A stretch of DNA of 64,000 nt from NCBI RefSeq assembly GCF_958979055.1, contig NC_084887.1, forward strand, positions 24,983,044 through 25,047,043. The letters run 5' to 3'. A program made the translations under genes and the position numbers. This DNA comes from Alnus glutinosa (Eukaryota > Streptophyta > Magnoliopsida > Fagales > Betulaceae). Below the pieces are notes generated by a model. That model was not told the DNA's origin. It saw only the letters and a program-made list of their open reading frames with translations, and made no database searches. Below are positions 35,277 through 48,000 of the stretch, in pieces (position 1 is the stretch's first letter; every line of letters starts with the position of its first letter).

Positions 35277-35729
35277 AAAATTAGTGTTGTAATGGGTACT
35301 ATAACTTTTGTTACAAATTCTTACAAAACTGATGGTTTACGTAACATTTGACACTTATGTTAATCACTAAAATATGAACTGCTACATGATACTTACGGAT
35401 GGCAGTTTGAGGGAGTAGGTATCACATGATTAATACGTTGACACATCATTAAAAAAAAATATAAATATAATGACATCATTAATACCAACAACATTAAATT
35501 TGTCCATTGAATAGTTATCTCCTCGATCTAAAATGTGTGGTGTCTTGTACCCTCTATCGCTCTCTCTCTCTCGCCCCATTTTGCACTCCTGTTTGATGTA
35601 TCAAACTCAACTCCTCGTCTTTCATAAAGGAATAAAGGAATGAAGGAACCATGAAAGGAAGTTCTTCAATTCCTTGTACTGTATATTTTTCATATTCGAT
35701 CATTTTCGCATTTTAAATTCACTTCCGAA

Positions 35730-35736
35730 TATAAAA
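35730..35736 (+). promoter_or_regulatory. TATA box of TBL copy 2
   Basis: TATAAAA in sequence identical to copy 1; the functional ATG is 62 bases after its last base because of a 6-base CA-rich insertion in the leader. Confidence 0.65.
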
Positions 35737-35797
35737 GCTGATGATCATCGCCTCCCTCTCTCTCACACAAACACAAACACACAGTTGGGTGCCCGCA

Positions 35798-38700
35798 ATG
35801 GCGGCTAATATTGCTCTTGCACTCGTCCTCGTTCTGCCATTGTTGCAGCTGGTAAATGGGGAGCATAAGATTGATGATTATAGAGGGAGATGTGATCTGT
35901 ACGATGGAAGATGGGTTTACGATAATTCATATCCGCTTTACAACTTGAGTCATTGCAGCTTCGTACTGAAGCAATTTGCTTGCCAGAGGAACGGTCGGCC
36001 GGACAAACTCTATCTCAAGTATAGGTGGCAACCGTCTGCATGCAACTTGCCAAGGTACCATATTGTTTTTACATGGGCTGGACAGTGGCCCCTCACCCCA
36101 GTAAAGGTTTTTATATATATATATAACTACCCCTAAGCTCAATAAAATAAAGTCAAAAAAATTTTCCATGAACTTTTTAAGCCCAAATTCAAGCTAGTCC
36201 CCCCAAAAACTCCAAAAACATTTATATGGTGATCATTTGGTGCCCCCAAGAAAATTATATAGAAAAGGCTAGGTCTATCACAGCAAAATTCTTGAAATGA
36301 AGAAAAGATAAAGTTTATGGATTTTTTAAATCTAAACCCAAAAACTTCGGCTAGCCACCAAAACTTTCAAAAAATAAAAAATAAAATTTCTTATGATGGC
36401 CCGACCCCCTAGAAAAATTAAACATGACATGATACGTTTTCACTTTTTTTTTTTTTTTTTTTTTCGTCTATTCATTACTGTTCTTCAAAGCATCCTCCCC
36501 TTTTGCTGTCAGCTCTTTCACTTTCTTTTCAGTTTTCTACCTCCGTGCCTTCACGTTCTTCTTTTTCTTTATTTTTTTTTATCCATAAAAAATAATCCAA
36601 AACCTGAAAAATACATATTACAGAGGACTAAAGTGTTGAGGAGATCTCCATATTCGATAAATCATCTTCCTCTTCTCTGATTCTAATCTTCTTCTTCTCT
36701 CTTAGCTAATTTCATATATAGTACTATATTATTTTAGTTGGGTTATAATAATAGATCGAGTTGACTACTTCATCGATCTGTTCAATTCTATTCATTAGGT
36801 CCCACATATGCCATATCCACATTGACAAACAACATAAAACTTGTTAAATTGTTAGGTTGCCAAGGTGCTTTATTGTCTTTGAGTTAACGTTAGCATGTCC
36901 CATTTGCTTTTGGTAAAACGAGACATTTGACATATTCATTCACACACTTTTGGACCATCCATGACTTTTAGACTAACCGATTAATACATTCACCAATTAT
37001 CCAAAATGAAGTATATATAAATAAATATTAATAAATCAAGCTTACTAACCCACACTATTAACAACCTAATTAATTCAGTTAAAATATTTGTTTATGCAGG
37101 TTCAATGGTGTAACTTTCTTAAGGAGATATAGAAATAAGCGCATCCTGTTTGTTGGAGATTCATTGTGTTTGAACCAATGGCAATCACTGGCATGCATGC
37201 TTCATTCAGCTACGCCACATTCTGAGTACAAGTTTGAGAAGACAGGTTCCCTCCGGACATTCACATTCACGGTAAGATCAATTTTCAATGAAAGAAATAT
37301 AATAAGTTTCGAGGGTTATTTTTGGAACTTCATCACATATTATTATTATTTTTTTTTTTTTGTCTCCAACTATTTTGCTTTGTCTTGAAGTTTTAAGGTT
37401 ATATTAGTATTTTTTTTTTCTTTTTTATCTCCAAGTATTTTTATTACAATCCTAAGTGTCTCACATGGCTTAAATTCAATTTTAATCATGTGTATATAAG
37501 CTTTTAGACATCATTCATTTACAAGCCGGTTTTCAATAATGAATTCTACCTAAAGATTGTATCATTTGGTATTAGAACCGCTACCATGTCGAGAATGAGA
37601 TTGGACGCAGCTCATTGAGTATGAGATCGAATGAGTTGCGGCTTTGAAGGTAGGTCTGTATTTATACTAAAGGTGGGTGGAGTCAGTTTTCCTCGAAAAT
37701 GGCTGAAATCGGCTCTCTAATCGTAGGTCTCTACTTCCAAAACGTGGGTGTTCACACGGTCTAGAACATGGGTCTCCGTATCTTCCGGAACGTGGGATTC
37801 CACATGTCGGATGGGTGCGTCTCCTTGTGTCCATATCTTGCGTGCCCACGTTTCGAGGCATGATTGTCCGGGACATGGGCTGGAACGTGTTTGAGACATG
37901 TTCTAAATATCTCGGAGCCTCGGTCTTCTCATTGCTTTCCATGGGTTGTTTAATTTCCGGCTTGGCTTGGTTGGGTCATGCGATGGATGATGTGGCCTAG
38001 CCCATGGACCCGAGCTAGGGCCCCAGTAGATGGGCTTGGTTAATGGTCTTCTTTGGGACTATGAGTAATAAGTGGGCCAAGTTGGGCTTTCTGGGCCATT
38101 TACTAATTAGTGGAAATATTTCCCAACAAGTTCTACTTGTAGTCTGTATCAATTTTACTTTCAGAGCACTCTAAACTTAGCCTGTATGAAGGCATGCTCA
38201 GTATTATTTTTCATTCAAGCTTGAGAAAATAAAACTTTAAGCCATTGTCATTTTTTTTTTTTAACGAAGAGTTTTCTTCTTGCTAGTGTTCTGTATCTCT
38301 ATGCTATTTTTTTATTGAGTGGTGTGAGTGTTCTTTGCTCTGTATCCCCTTAAAAAAATTTCTTTATGAGTTTTATTTTTCCTTTTGTTTGCTATTTGTT
38401 TAATTGTTCATTGTTCTTGGTAGCTAATCTTCGAAGTTGTTTGTGATTGAGATTATATGATACCATTTGGGAATTAGGCTTCATTATTAAATTTATTATT
38501 CTCAAATTTTGGATAGTTGGTGTTGTTCTTCTAGTTTTGCTTAATTTTCTCTATATTTTCCGGTATCATAGGAACATGATAAGATGTTGAGTTTAATTAT
38601 GTGTTACAACAATACAACACACGTACGTGGATGATTTTAGTAGGGTTAGCCTTGTGGGTTTGAAATTGAAATTGAGGTTCAACTCAAAAAAATATGATTC

Positions 38701-41173
38701 CATTGAATCCTTTAAGATTCAAACTGTAGTTAGAATGAAATACAAAAAAAAAAAAAAAAACCTATTTTTGAAATGATTGATAAATATATACTAGCATTTC
38801 AAATGGTATTGGTCAAACTCGGATTCAACTTTTAGATCTCTTAATTTATTTTCAAATAAAGTGATATCTTCTATATATATGAAGCAAATTTGGTGGTTAC
38901 AAATTAGTTAATTAGTAATTAACAAAGTTTAACGTTGTCTTGCATCCTATGTTATAAATATGCATGCAGGAGTACAATGTTTCTGTGATGCATCTATGGA
39001 ATGCATTTTTGGTCGACATTGTTCCCAAGAGATACGGGCGGGTTTTGACACTCAACAAGCTTGACACAAAAACATGGCAAGGAATTGATGTATTAATATT
39101 CAACACATGGCACCACTGGCTCTACCCCGCAAGGAAACAACCGTACGTGAGATTTGCATGAATCCCTTCATTGTTTTTTATTTAACATAAGTTTTATTTC
39201 ATCAACAACTAAAAACTTTACTTAATTATAACTTTGATCTTTCATCACTTTTATATTTAAGTACTCAAATTATAAAAAAGTGTCAATTTATGGTATCTAA
39301 CTTTCAATTCTTTTCAATTTCAAATCTACGTTAAATCTTGTCAAAATTTCCAAAATGCCCCTCTGTTTTTTAGGAAAAAAAAAAAAAAAAATTGCAAGCA
39401 TTTAGGTGTTGGTCATAATGTAATGGAATTTGAAAAAAAATACCCATACCTGAATTTTTGAAAATTTTTACAATTTTTTTTTTAAAATAATAAATACGGG
39501 TATTTTGAAAAAAAAAAAAAATTAGTTTAATTTTAACGGAAAATTCTAACGGACGATTGGAATTTAAAAAAATTAAAAAAAATTAAAAAAAAAATTGAAA
39601 GATAAATATCATAAATTAACACTTTTTAAAGTATGAATATTTAATTACAAAATTTATAAAAAAAAAATCAGGAGTTATTAACGAAGTTTTCTCTTAAAGC
39701 AAAAAAATTGGAAAAAAAGGCTTTGAGTACTTTTTGATTTGCATGATAGGTGGGATTTCGTTGACGACGGGAAGCATAAATACAAAGACATGAATCGCTT
39801 CGCTGCCTATGAGATAGGGCTCAAGACATGGGCTCGATCGGTGGATAAAAGTGTCGATCCAAGAAAAACCAAGGTCTTCTTCCAAGGAATCTCACCGGAC
39901 CATTTTATGTAAGTTATTAAAGAAATTATTTAACAAGAAGTAAAAAAGTTAAGTTGTTAATTAAAGAGTAATTATGGTTACCAAAAAGTGAAAAATAAAT
40001 CGCCAAAAAGATTAAGATGGAACCATCCACGCGTAGGGGAATTGATACTGCATGTGGTTTCATAGAGACTGCATGTTGTGGGCATAAAAATGATAATATA
40101 CCAAGACTTGCTGAATTGCCTTGGTGGCATTTTGTGGTGAAACCTCATGCATGTGGGTAAGCCAAATATTCTTTTAAATTACACACATATAGTTAAAAAT
40201 TATTTTGATTGATTCCTTCTTTAACTTTTTGAAAAACCTCACTTATCTTCTAATTTTTCATCGCATTTCAATGCAATCACTTCCTAGACTTTAAAACCTC
40301 TCAATTTCGTGTATTCAAGTTTAAAATATCACCCTTCCGTTAAATCCTAATGGAGGAGTTCTAGCATTCCTTAAATTCTTATGCAAACTTTTAACAGATG
40401 GTGATCTAAGATTGATAGTTTTTAAAATTTAAAAGAGTAATTACAAATGCGATGAAATAAGATAAAGGTAAGTGGAGTTTCTTAACTTCTTAATTTCTTC
40501 ATGGAAGTGGAGTATATATTTTACACAGCAACAAGACAATGATAATAACCTTGACAGTCAATAATAAGCTAATAATCATAACGTGTTTCTTTTTTATGAG
40601 CAACAACTTTTCCATTGGTAGAAGTCTAGTGAAAAAAAAAAAAATGCTACCATATGTGTTTAGCATCAAATTGAAGAGCCATCTGGCATAATTAAAGCAC
40701 TCAATAGATCAATAAGTAGGTTTACTAGCCATATATAAAGCACTCAATAGAGCAACAAGCAATGAGCTATTTGTTTTCCAAAAAACAACAGAGTTTGTTC
40801 GTGCTTGGATTACCTTTTCCATATTCTCATAATTTTACAAGATCCTCCCATCTTATATTTCTCTCATTGTTTAACCAGCGAAAGTTATTCGGGGCTCCAT
40901 AATGGAAAGAACTGCAATGGAGAAGCAAAACCCGCACTTGCAGACGAACATCCATGGCACCAACATCCAGCAGAACTAGCATTGGAGAAAGTATTGCGTA
41001 ACATGTCAAAGCCGGTGCACTTGCTCAATGTTACAAGAATGTCGAAACTAAGAAAAGATGCGCATCCATCGGTCTACGGCGTTGGAGGGCACCGTGGGAT
41101 GGACTGCACCCATTGGTGTCTTGCTGGAGTCCCCGATACATGGAATCAACTTCTGTATGCAGAGCTCATTTAG
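35798..41173 (+). CDS. TBL: Trichome birefringence-like protein (TBL41/42/43-type O-acetyltransferase), copy 2
   Basis: Five exons at 35798-36054, 37100-37271, 38970-39142, 39750-39908 and 40879-41173, of the same lengths as copy 1 (257, 172, 173, 159, 295 nt), encoding 351 residues. Signal peptide or anchor, TBL domain, GDS (105-107) and DxxH (329-332) motifs are all retained. The first 253 residues are identical to copy 1. Differences are Ile254 (Ser in copy 1, codon AT|C across the last intron), Ser258 (Arg), Ala270 (Val), Glu277 (Lys) and Lys310 (Val). Lys310 restores the more usual SKLRKD motif. The last base of exon 4 is T instead of G before GTAAGT, which weakens the donor. Introns 2 and 4 differ from copy 1 by deletions and retained LTR sequence. 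Likely a functional paralogue. Confidence 0.92.
37443..38127 (+). mobile_element. TRIM and LTR remnants in TBL copy 2 intron 2
   Basis: About 37443-37649 corresponds to the first LTR and primer-site region of the TRIM in copy 1. At the junction near 37647-37651 the rest is missing, and sequence jumps to the second element (GGTAGGTCTGTATTTATA). That element then continues past the point where copy 1 is truncated, up to TATTTCCCAACA near 38127, a plausible LTR end. Confidence 0.55.
39186..39700. mobile_element. Family 1 MITE within TBL copy 2 intron 3
   Basis: Counterpart of 23771-24237, with an A-rich insertion near 39570. Same inverted ends. Confidence 0.55.
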
Positions 41174-42068
41174 AAATAATAAGTCGTTTTTTAGCTGACA
41201 CTATTCAAACGACTTAAAATGAATAGTATATATTAATTTTCTTATTCTTTTTTTTCTTTCTAAAAACGACACTATTCGAATGACGACCTAAAACTTATAT
41301 TTTTTTTTGTATTGGTATAAGAAATGTTATTTGCCGGCTGCCACGTAGATGTTATTTCTGTTGGGGACAATGTCTTAAAACCCAATTTGATTTGTATGAC
41401 ATTTCGGTTTATTTATCAATAAATTTGCTTATTTTTCAAGATAAATTAACTAGAACATTGGCCGTGCTTGTGACTTTAATGTATATGTAGTCCTTAAGTT
41501 ATATTGAATATAATTGAAGCGTATTAATATAATGAGATTATCACACAGATAGAAGATTCAAGGCATAATACTTTGTGACATATAACCCTAGTTCTTATAC
41601 AGTCAGTAATGTAATTGAACATTCCATCTGCTTGTAAAAATACTAACTGCAGCAGCAAGCAGGCTTGGAACCACTGTAGGGAACAGAACAATAGAATTGG
41701 TTGGATCGGAGGCCGGTGATGTAAGATGCTTACAGATGATGGCTGGTAGGTGGCTTGTGACTGGAGAAGGGTGGGGAAACATAGCAGATTTGGCCTTCAA
41801 GATGCAAAAAACACAAGAAGAAGAGAAGAAGCTATAAGAAAATCTTAGAAAAGGAAAAGAGAGAGGTGGGAAAGTAAGTCCTCCCCAGTCGGCAGTAACA
41901 AGGAGATACAGATTAAAAGTGGAATATAGAAGAGAAGAAACCAAAGGGACAAGAGAGACAAGATGCTCTAGCTCTGGAAAGCTCTCTAAACAGCCTTTTA
42001 TCATTGTACTTGACAGTTAGTTACCAAGACGTTCTTCCTTAAAGTCATTATAATATATATGCATATTC
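41174..42068. other. 3' flank of TBL copy 2
   Basis: Colinear with 26095-27000 of copy 1. No gene recognised; the 41600-42000 open frame on the minus strand is not supported by motifs. Confidence 0.5.
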
Positions 42069-43095
42069 AAATCAAACATAAAGTATGCTCTCCTCTCTCT
42101 CTCTCTCTCTCTCTCAACTTGCAGACAAAAGAGAGAAATCGCCGTTGCCGGGGGAGGGAGGCTTCCCTCCGGCTTTGGTCTTGTCCCTTAGTCCTCTTGG
42201 ACTAAGGTTTTTGTTTCCTCCTGAGTTTTTCTAAGTGGAGGCTAGCTTTCTCCCAGCCATTAAGGCTATGGAGCTGTTGTTCCCCTAGCCTTGTTAAGCT
42301 ATAGTGGCTTGTATCTGTGTTTTTCTTTTCTCTTTCTTTTGTTCATTGCAAGAAGGCTCAAATCTAAGTGTTCAAGCTTGGGAGTGTGGCAGGTTTCGTG
42401 TTTTTTAAAGGAGGTTTTGGCCGGTTTGTTTAAAATTTCTTCTTCAATTTTGGAGCCAGATCTACACACCTCCGGTGCTTATTCCAAGACACGCGCCCCC
42501 AGCCACATTCACCGTCGTCGTCCGCTCCAGCCGCCTGAAGCTCAGGCCACGTCGGTAATCGATTCCCGCTGCGTAGCCGACACGCGCCAGAGAGACTTTT
42601 GCTATTCAGCGGGCATGTTGGCCACGCTCCGCCTTTTCTGGCCGCGCACGGTGTTGAATGGGGTCTACGGTGGTTGATCTACTGCTGGGTGGTACCGGTG
42701 ACGACACGTGTCTTCCACGCGCCGCCGTCTCCGGTGGAATCCACCACTGTCTCACTGCCGGCAGCTGTTTTGGGTTTTCTCTGTTTTCTTTGTACATTCC
42801 TATGTGTCTACTGTGGATCACAGTTTGTCTATTTGTAATGCACAAATGTTCATGGGTTTATTTGGTGTCTAGGGTAGACTAGGCCAGTCCTCTTATGTTG
42901 TTTGTATGGGCTTTAACTGTAAAAGAGGTGATTTATTTGGTGTTCTTGTAATATTTGTGTATTGTATTTAGGCAACTGCTTCAAGTCAAACTTGTTTCTG
43001 ACTTAAGGTTTAGGGGGGTCTTGTAACTCTATCCTTGTACTCGCCCTTGGGGCGTTCAGTAATATATGGTAGTACATACTATCTTGTTTGAAAAA
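42069..43095 (+). mobile_element. Non-coding LINE-like insertion with 16-bp target-site duplication
   Basis: Flanked by a perfect 16-bp duplication, ATATATATGCATATTC (42053-42068 and 43096-43111). The 3' end is CTTGTTTG followed by a short A-run, typical of target-primed integration. The 5' end starts near a (CT)n tract (42093-42115). The 1-kb body is GC-rich in its middle, shares several motifs with 17100-18000, and has no reverse transcriptase or nuclease frame. It may be a non-autonomous LINE derivative or a retrocopied non-coding transcript. Confidence 0.75.
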
Positions 43096-43375
43096 ATATA
43101 TATGCATATTCCTTTTATAATATCATTTCTCAAACTGCTAAATAGTAGTGTGTACTTTATGATATAAGATTATGTATACCGTCTATATATTCTAGGTGAT
43201 TGAATTGGAAGGTCTGATTTGAATCATCAACTACACATGCAATTGATCTCAAATTGAGCTCAATGAATTTAAAAATATTTTAAAGATAAGAGGATTATTG
43301 TTGGTGCAAGCATACCATGCATACACTTAATTTAGTACACGCTTATTTGCCTAGATAATGTATTACCAATCTTTA

Positions 43376-43563
43376 TGTAACACCCCGATCTCATATTAAG
43401 AAGAGATGAATAGCTCACATAGAGTGAATGGTTTATAAAGATATTCATGAGTTCTAAGTCCCACATTACCTAGTTACTAGGTATTGGGCTTTATAATAGA
43501 TTCTAGGGAAGCTTCAAATTGACTACCTAATCCTTTTGAGGTGATAGCGCAAATAATACAACT
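43376..43563. mobile_element. Degraded copy of the small LTR-like element at 63275-63469
   Basis: Starts TGTAACACCCCGATCTCA and stays colinear with the 63.3-kb copy through CACAT, GGGCTTTATAA and CTTTTGAGGTGATAGCGCAAAT, but the last 25 bases are lost. Absent from unit 1. Confidence 0.65.
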
Positions 43564-45030
43564 AGCTTTTTACCACAATGTAAATTACATATATTCGTTA
43601 CTTTTCCTGATGATTTTATCTTAGGAGATTTACCACAATTAATGTAAATTACAGATCTATATACATATATTCAACCAAAAAATCACATGATATACATTTT
43701 TTAATTAATTTACTGGCCATGCACTTGGCTTCCATCTTCTTCCAAACTATTGTATCATCCTCATCTCCAAGATGTCTCATCAGCACCTCTAATTTCCATT
43801 TTTATCTCCTCAATTTCAATTTCCAATTTTCATCTTCTTCCGATTTGTTTACATCTTCCATAAAGAGTTGCATCCCCAACAACCAATCTCAACTAATCCA
43901 AAACTTCATAACAGAAACCATCATTTTAATTACTGTAGGGATCGGATATTGTTAGACTTACGGGAATTCATACAAAAGCTCCTTCCTTATATAACCCAAA
44001 ATATTGTTCAAAACACTATACATATGTTCGGTAATTATCCTTCCCCAAATCATAAATGGGTCTTCGGAATGCCCAGCCCAACCAGGTCCAGTAGCTTGGG
44101 CTGATCAATTAGTCATGTTCTCTTTGAATAGTAAGTTCTTATGCGGACAACGAGACCTCCTCGGAATAGCGAAGTTATTGTTCGGACAAATGAGCACTTC
44201 TTCGGAAGGAAATGAATGTCAAGCATTTAGAACTGCTTGGTGCTCGGAAGTTCACAGGTATACCGAGCAGTGAGCACACCTGGCAAGCAATCACAAAGCA
44301 TCCACGGTGGAAGATCTCCTCATTTATTAAAATCTTTGAGCATTTATTAGACATGAAATTAGATGGTCAAATCATATTAAAATATAGGGTGGACAGCAGC
44401 GTTACGCTCCGCTCCACAGGCCGACTCATCATGCCAAAGGGTTAAAATACCATAAATAACCGTTAATCATATCACATTCTATCACTGTTCACTCACGTTG
44501 ATTGAACGTTGACGATTTAGAAAGACCACAGGTGCAAGTTCATGAGAAAAATGTGATATAATAGTATTTATTCTCCTTTTTAAAAAATTCTCACTAACTT
44601 AAACATCGGAGAAGGCAGAGGCGGGTAAGTTGCCAACCCCTGGCAAACTTTTATTATTTTGCAAATTACTTTCTCTTGAAGCCTAACACACAAGTTTAGA
44701 TACTCGGTCAACAGAAAACCAATCTTATATTTACACGTCACGATTCAAAAACTGTACGAACAATATATGTATATATTTCACCTACGTTACCTGCATCTAA
44801 AACACTTTTTCTGATCTATAAAAAAAAAAATTAACCATCTATTAAAAAACAAAAAAAAAAACGAAAAACAAAAACAAAAACAAAAATTACCCCATAAACA
44901 GGTTTGCCAAACATACCAAGAATAAATTAACGAAAATTATTTTGAAAATAATCGGTCCTAACCGTCATCTCTCCCTTCCCCAACCGTAGAACCCAGAGTA
45001 GCACCCCTCACCCTTCAAAGCAGAGTGAGG
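43564..45030. other. End of unit 2 and promoter region of COG7
   Basis: To 44628 this is shared 3' flank, including the LTR-like GC-richer stretch 44020-44470. From 44629 it is unique DNA leading to COG7. A clear TATA box was not seen, which fits a housekeeping promoter. Confidence 0.5.
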
Positions 45031-48000
45031 ATGATGCTGGATCTGGGTCCGTTCTCGAGCGACAACTTCGACCCGAAGAAATGGATAAACGCGGCAACTC
45101 AGAGCCGGCACTCGCAGGACTCGGTGGACGAGCACCTGGCGGAGCTGGAGTCGAAGCTCCAGATGGTCTCCGAAGAGATCGCCGCCTCGCTCGAGGAGCA
45201 GGGCGCCGCCGCTCTCCTCCGCGTGCCGCGTGCCACCCGCGACGTCCTCCGCCTCCGCGAAGATGCCGTCTCCCTCCGTTCCGCCGTCTCCGCAATCCTC
45301 CAGAAGCTCAAGAAGGTAATCGGATTTACCAACTTATGCGTTGTTTGCTTCTTCTCTTTGGATGCTGAGAAAAGTGTGGCGGATCCGACTTTTTATATTG
45401 GAGTTCTGCATTGTTAGATTTACATTCTTATTTGATTTCTGTTGGGAAACTAAGCCAGATTCAGGTTTCAATTGTTAGATTTAAGTTATTTGGCAATTGA
45501 GAGCGTGAATATTTTTGCGAAATTGTGGCTAATACAACTATTTGAGCTCAGTTTTCTCTAAGAGATTAAAAGGTGGGCGTTGCAGACTTTTGTTTGATTT
45601 CTATTTTTTTAGTTTTGTTTGGCCGCTGAGAAAATGTGGGCAAACAGGAGGCATTGAGGTTTTGGGGTTTTTTGGTATTTGGGATTTGAGAATCTGCGAG
45701 TGTTATGTTTAGTGAGGGTAATAGAACAAAGGGCTTAGTTGAGGTGACTTTTCAATTATAGGAAGCCTCAGAAGGACAAAGAACATAGGATCAGGAATTG
45801 AAATCTGTTCTTTTTTTGGGACGCTCCATTTGTTGCTCAATAATGTGATTCCCAGATCTTTTTCGAATTAATGTCTCCTTGGTTTTAAAATTTTCTGGAT
45901 TTGTCTAAAAGAGGTAATTGAGGGCAATTGACTTTTTGAAGAATCTTAAAATACTCAAAGAGGGGATTGTGTATTAAACATCATTATCAAGGTTGCAATG
46001 TTTCTTGTGGGTTCTTTGCTTGATTTGAGTAATTCCATTGGAACACGTCAGTTTACAGGGGGGGGGGGGGGGTGTTAATGGCACACATTGATTGTATGGT
46101 ATCGTTAGTCTTATTGGATGATGATGCCAGCAAGTTTGCATGTTGGAGGTTTTGCAATACGATTGAATAGAATTAGCAGAGGATTGATCAAAGGGGGGGG
46201 TATGTTGGCAACAGATCCTTCATAAAATGAAACCCATTCATACTAGACAGTGTTAGTGTGTTACATGGACATGAAGAAACTATTTTACTGAGAACATGAT
46301 TGTAGTAGTGTGAAGCTGTCTAATGTGGACTCACCCAGACAGGATATTTTCTTCTAGATGACAATACATAGATTCTGATTAATTTCATGCCCAATACAAA
46401 TTGTAGAGACCTGGGTTAAATGCATTTTATTTCAATGCCGCAACCAAATTAAGAAGGCTTCAGTGATACTTCAGAACAAAATAACTAGCCAGTGAATATT
46501 GTCCCAACCTAGTTTATTCTTTTGGCATTGATGTAGCATGACACCAGTTGTTTGGTATTTTCTGTATTTGTTGACACTGGTTGGTTGTACTTTCTGCATT
46601 GATTGTGTTCCCCATACTTAGTTTGAATCCTCTTGGAGGCGTATCACAATAAGTTGCAATGTTAGTAGGTGATAATGCAGTTCGTGTCTGTTCAAGTTTA
46701 TGAGTTAATGTGCCAACATTTTGGACTAGTGGAAAATTTTGGTTTGAAAATTGGGAATGGAAAGATTTTGCAGCTATGGTAGTACATGTCACATGATGGT
46801 TACAGCAGTGGTATAGGTAGTGTTGCTTATAAATTTTTTTGGTGGAAAAGTGTTGCATATGAACAAATATTGACTATTAAACTGTTGGAAATGACTTTCT
46901 TTTTTGTATTTTTTTCTACCTATGTTTACATAATGTAAAATTCTCAAATATTTTTACTGATAAAAAAAAATGTTTACATAATGTAAAATGTTGCTGGTCC
47001 TTTCTGGTGGACAGAAGCTGACGGCAAGTTATCAAGGACATTATTGAAATATATATTAACTATGCATGACAAGATTCTCTCTCTCTCTCTCTCTCAATCA
47101 TTTTGTCATCATCTTCAGGCAGAGGGATCCTCGGCAGAATCTATTGCTGCCCTTGCTAAAGTCGATACTGTCAAACAAAGAATGGAAGCTGCATATGAGA
47201 CTTTGCAGGTATAGAATTCCTGGTTCTCACATTCATTAGTTATAGAGTTCATAACGTGTGGCTAAGGAACATTGTATATTTAATTAGGTATGTTCATTTG
47301 CATTTAATGACAGGATGCTGCTGGGTTAACTCAATTAAGTGCAACTGTGGAGGATGTCTTTGCCAGTGGTGATCTTCCTCGGGCTGCAGAAACCTTGGCC
47401 AATATGAGGCATTGCTTGTCTGCTGTTGGGGAGGTAATGTTTCTCCTTAGGTTCTTTTACATCATGTGGTGAGTTTGATACTCATGAAGTTTCATGGTTT
47501 GACTCTCTCTTTCAACTCTTCATTTTAGGTTGCTGAATTTGCTAATGTGAGGAAGCAACTTGAGGTCTTAGAGGATAGATTAGACGCAATGGTACAGCCT
47601 CGTCTAACAGAAGCATTATCTAAGCGCAAGGTCAGATTTTCCTGTAGAACCCTGTCTTGTTACTTGCAGCTATCTGTTTTGCAATTCTGAACTCCTTGTC
47701 TTACTAATGATGTATATTTAATGTGTTTAGGTTGATGTTGCTCAAGATTTGAGAGGAATCCTCATTCGAATTGGAAGATTCAAGTCTTTAGAGCTACATT
47801 ATTCAAAAGTTCACCTAAAGTCCATAAAGCAGCTCTGGGAAGATTTTGACTCAAAACAGCGAGCTAATAAGCATGCTACTGAGAGGAATGAGGGGGAAAG
47901 GCTATCAAGTAGTAACGAGTTTCATTCAAATTCACTTTCATTCTCCAGTTGGTTGCCAAATTTCTATGATGAATTGCTACTTTATCTTGAACAGGAATGG

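Larger units (their letters stand above)
32411..44628 (+). repeat. Duplicated unit, copy 2
   Basis: Direct-orientation match of 16821-29670. Segments found only here: a MITE at 34246-34430, LTR sequence at 37868-38690, a LINE-like insertion at 42069-43095 and a small LTR-like insertion at 43376-43563. Identity in the coding exons is near-complete. Confidence 0.88.

Noticed and set aside
45008..45332. Antisense Arg/Ala-rich frames over COG7 exon 1
   Set aside because: They are shadows of the GC-rich coding exon.
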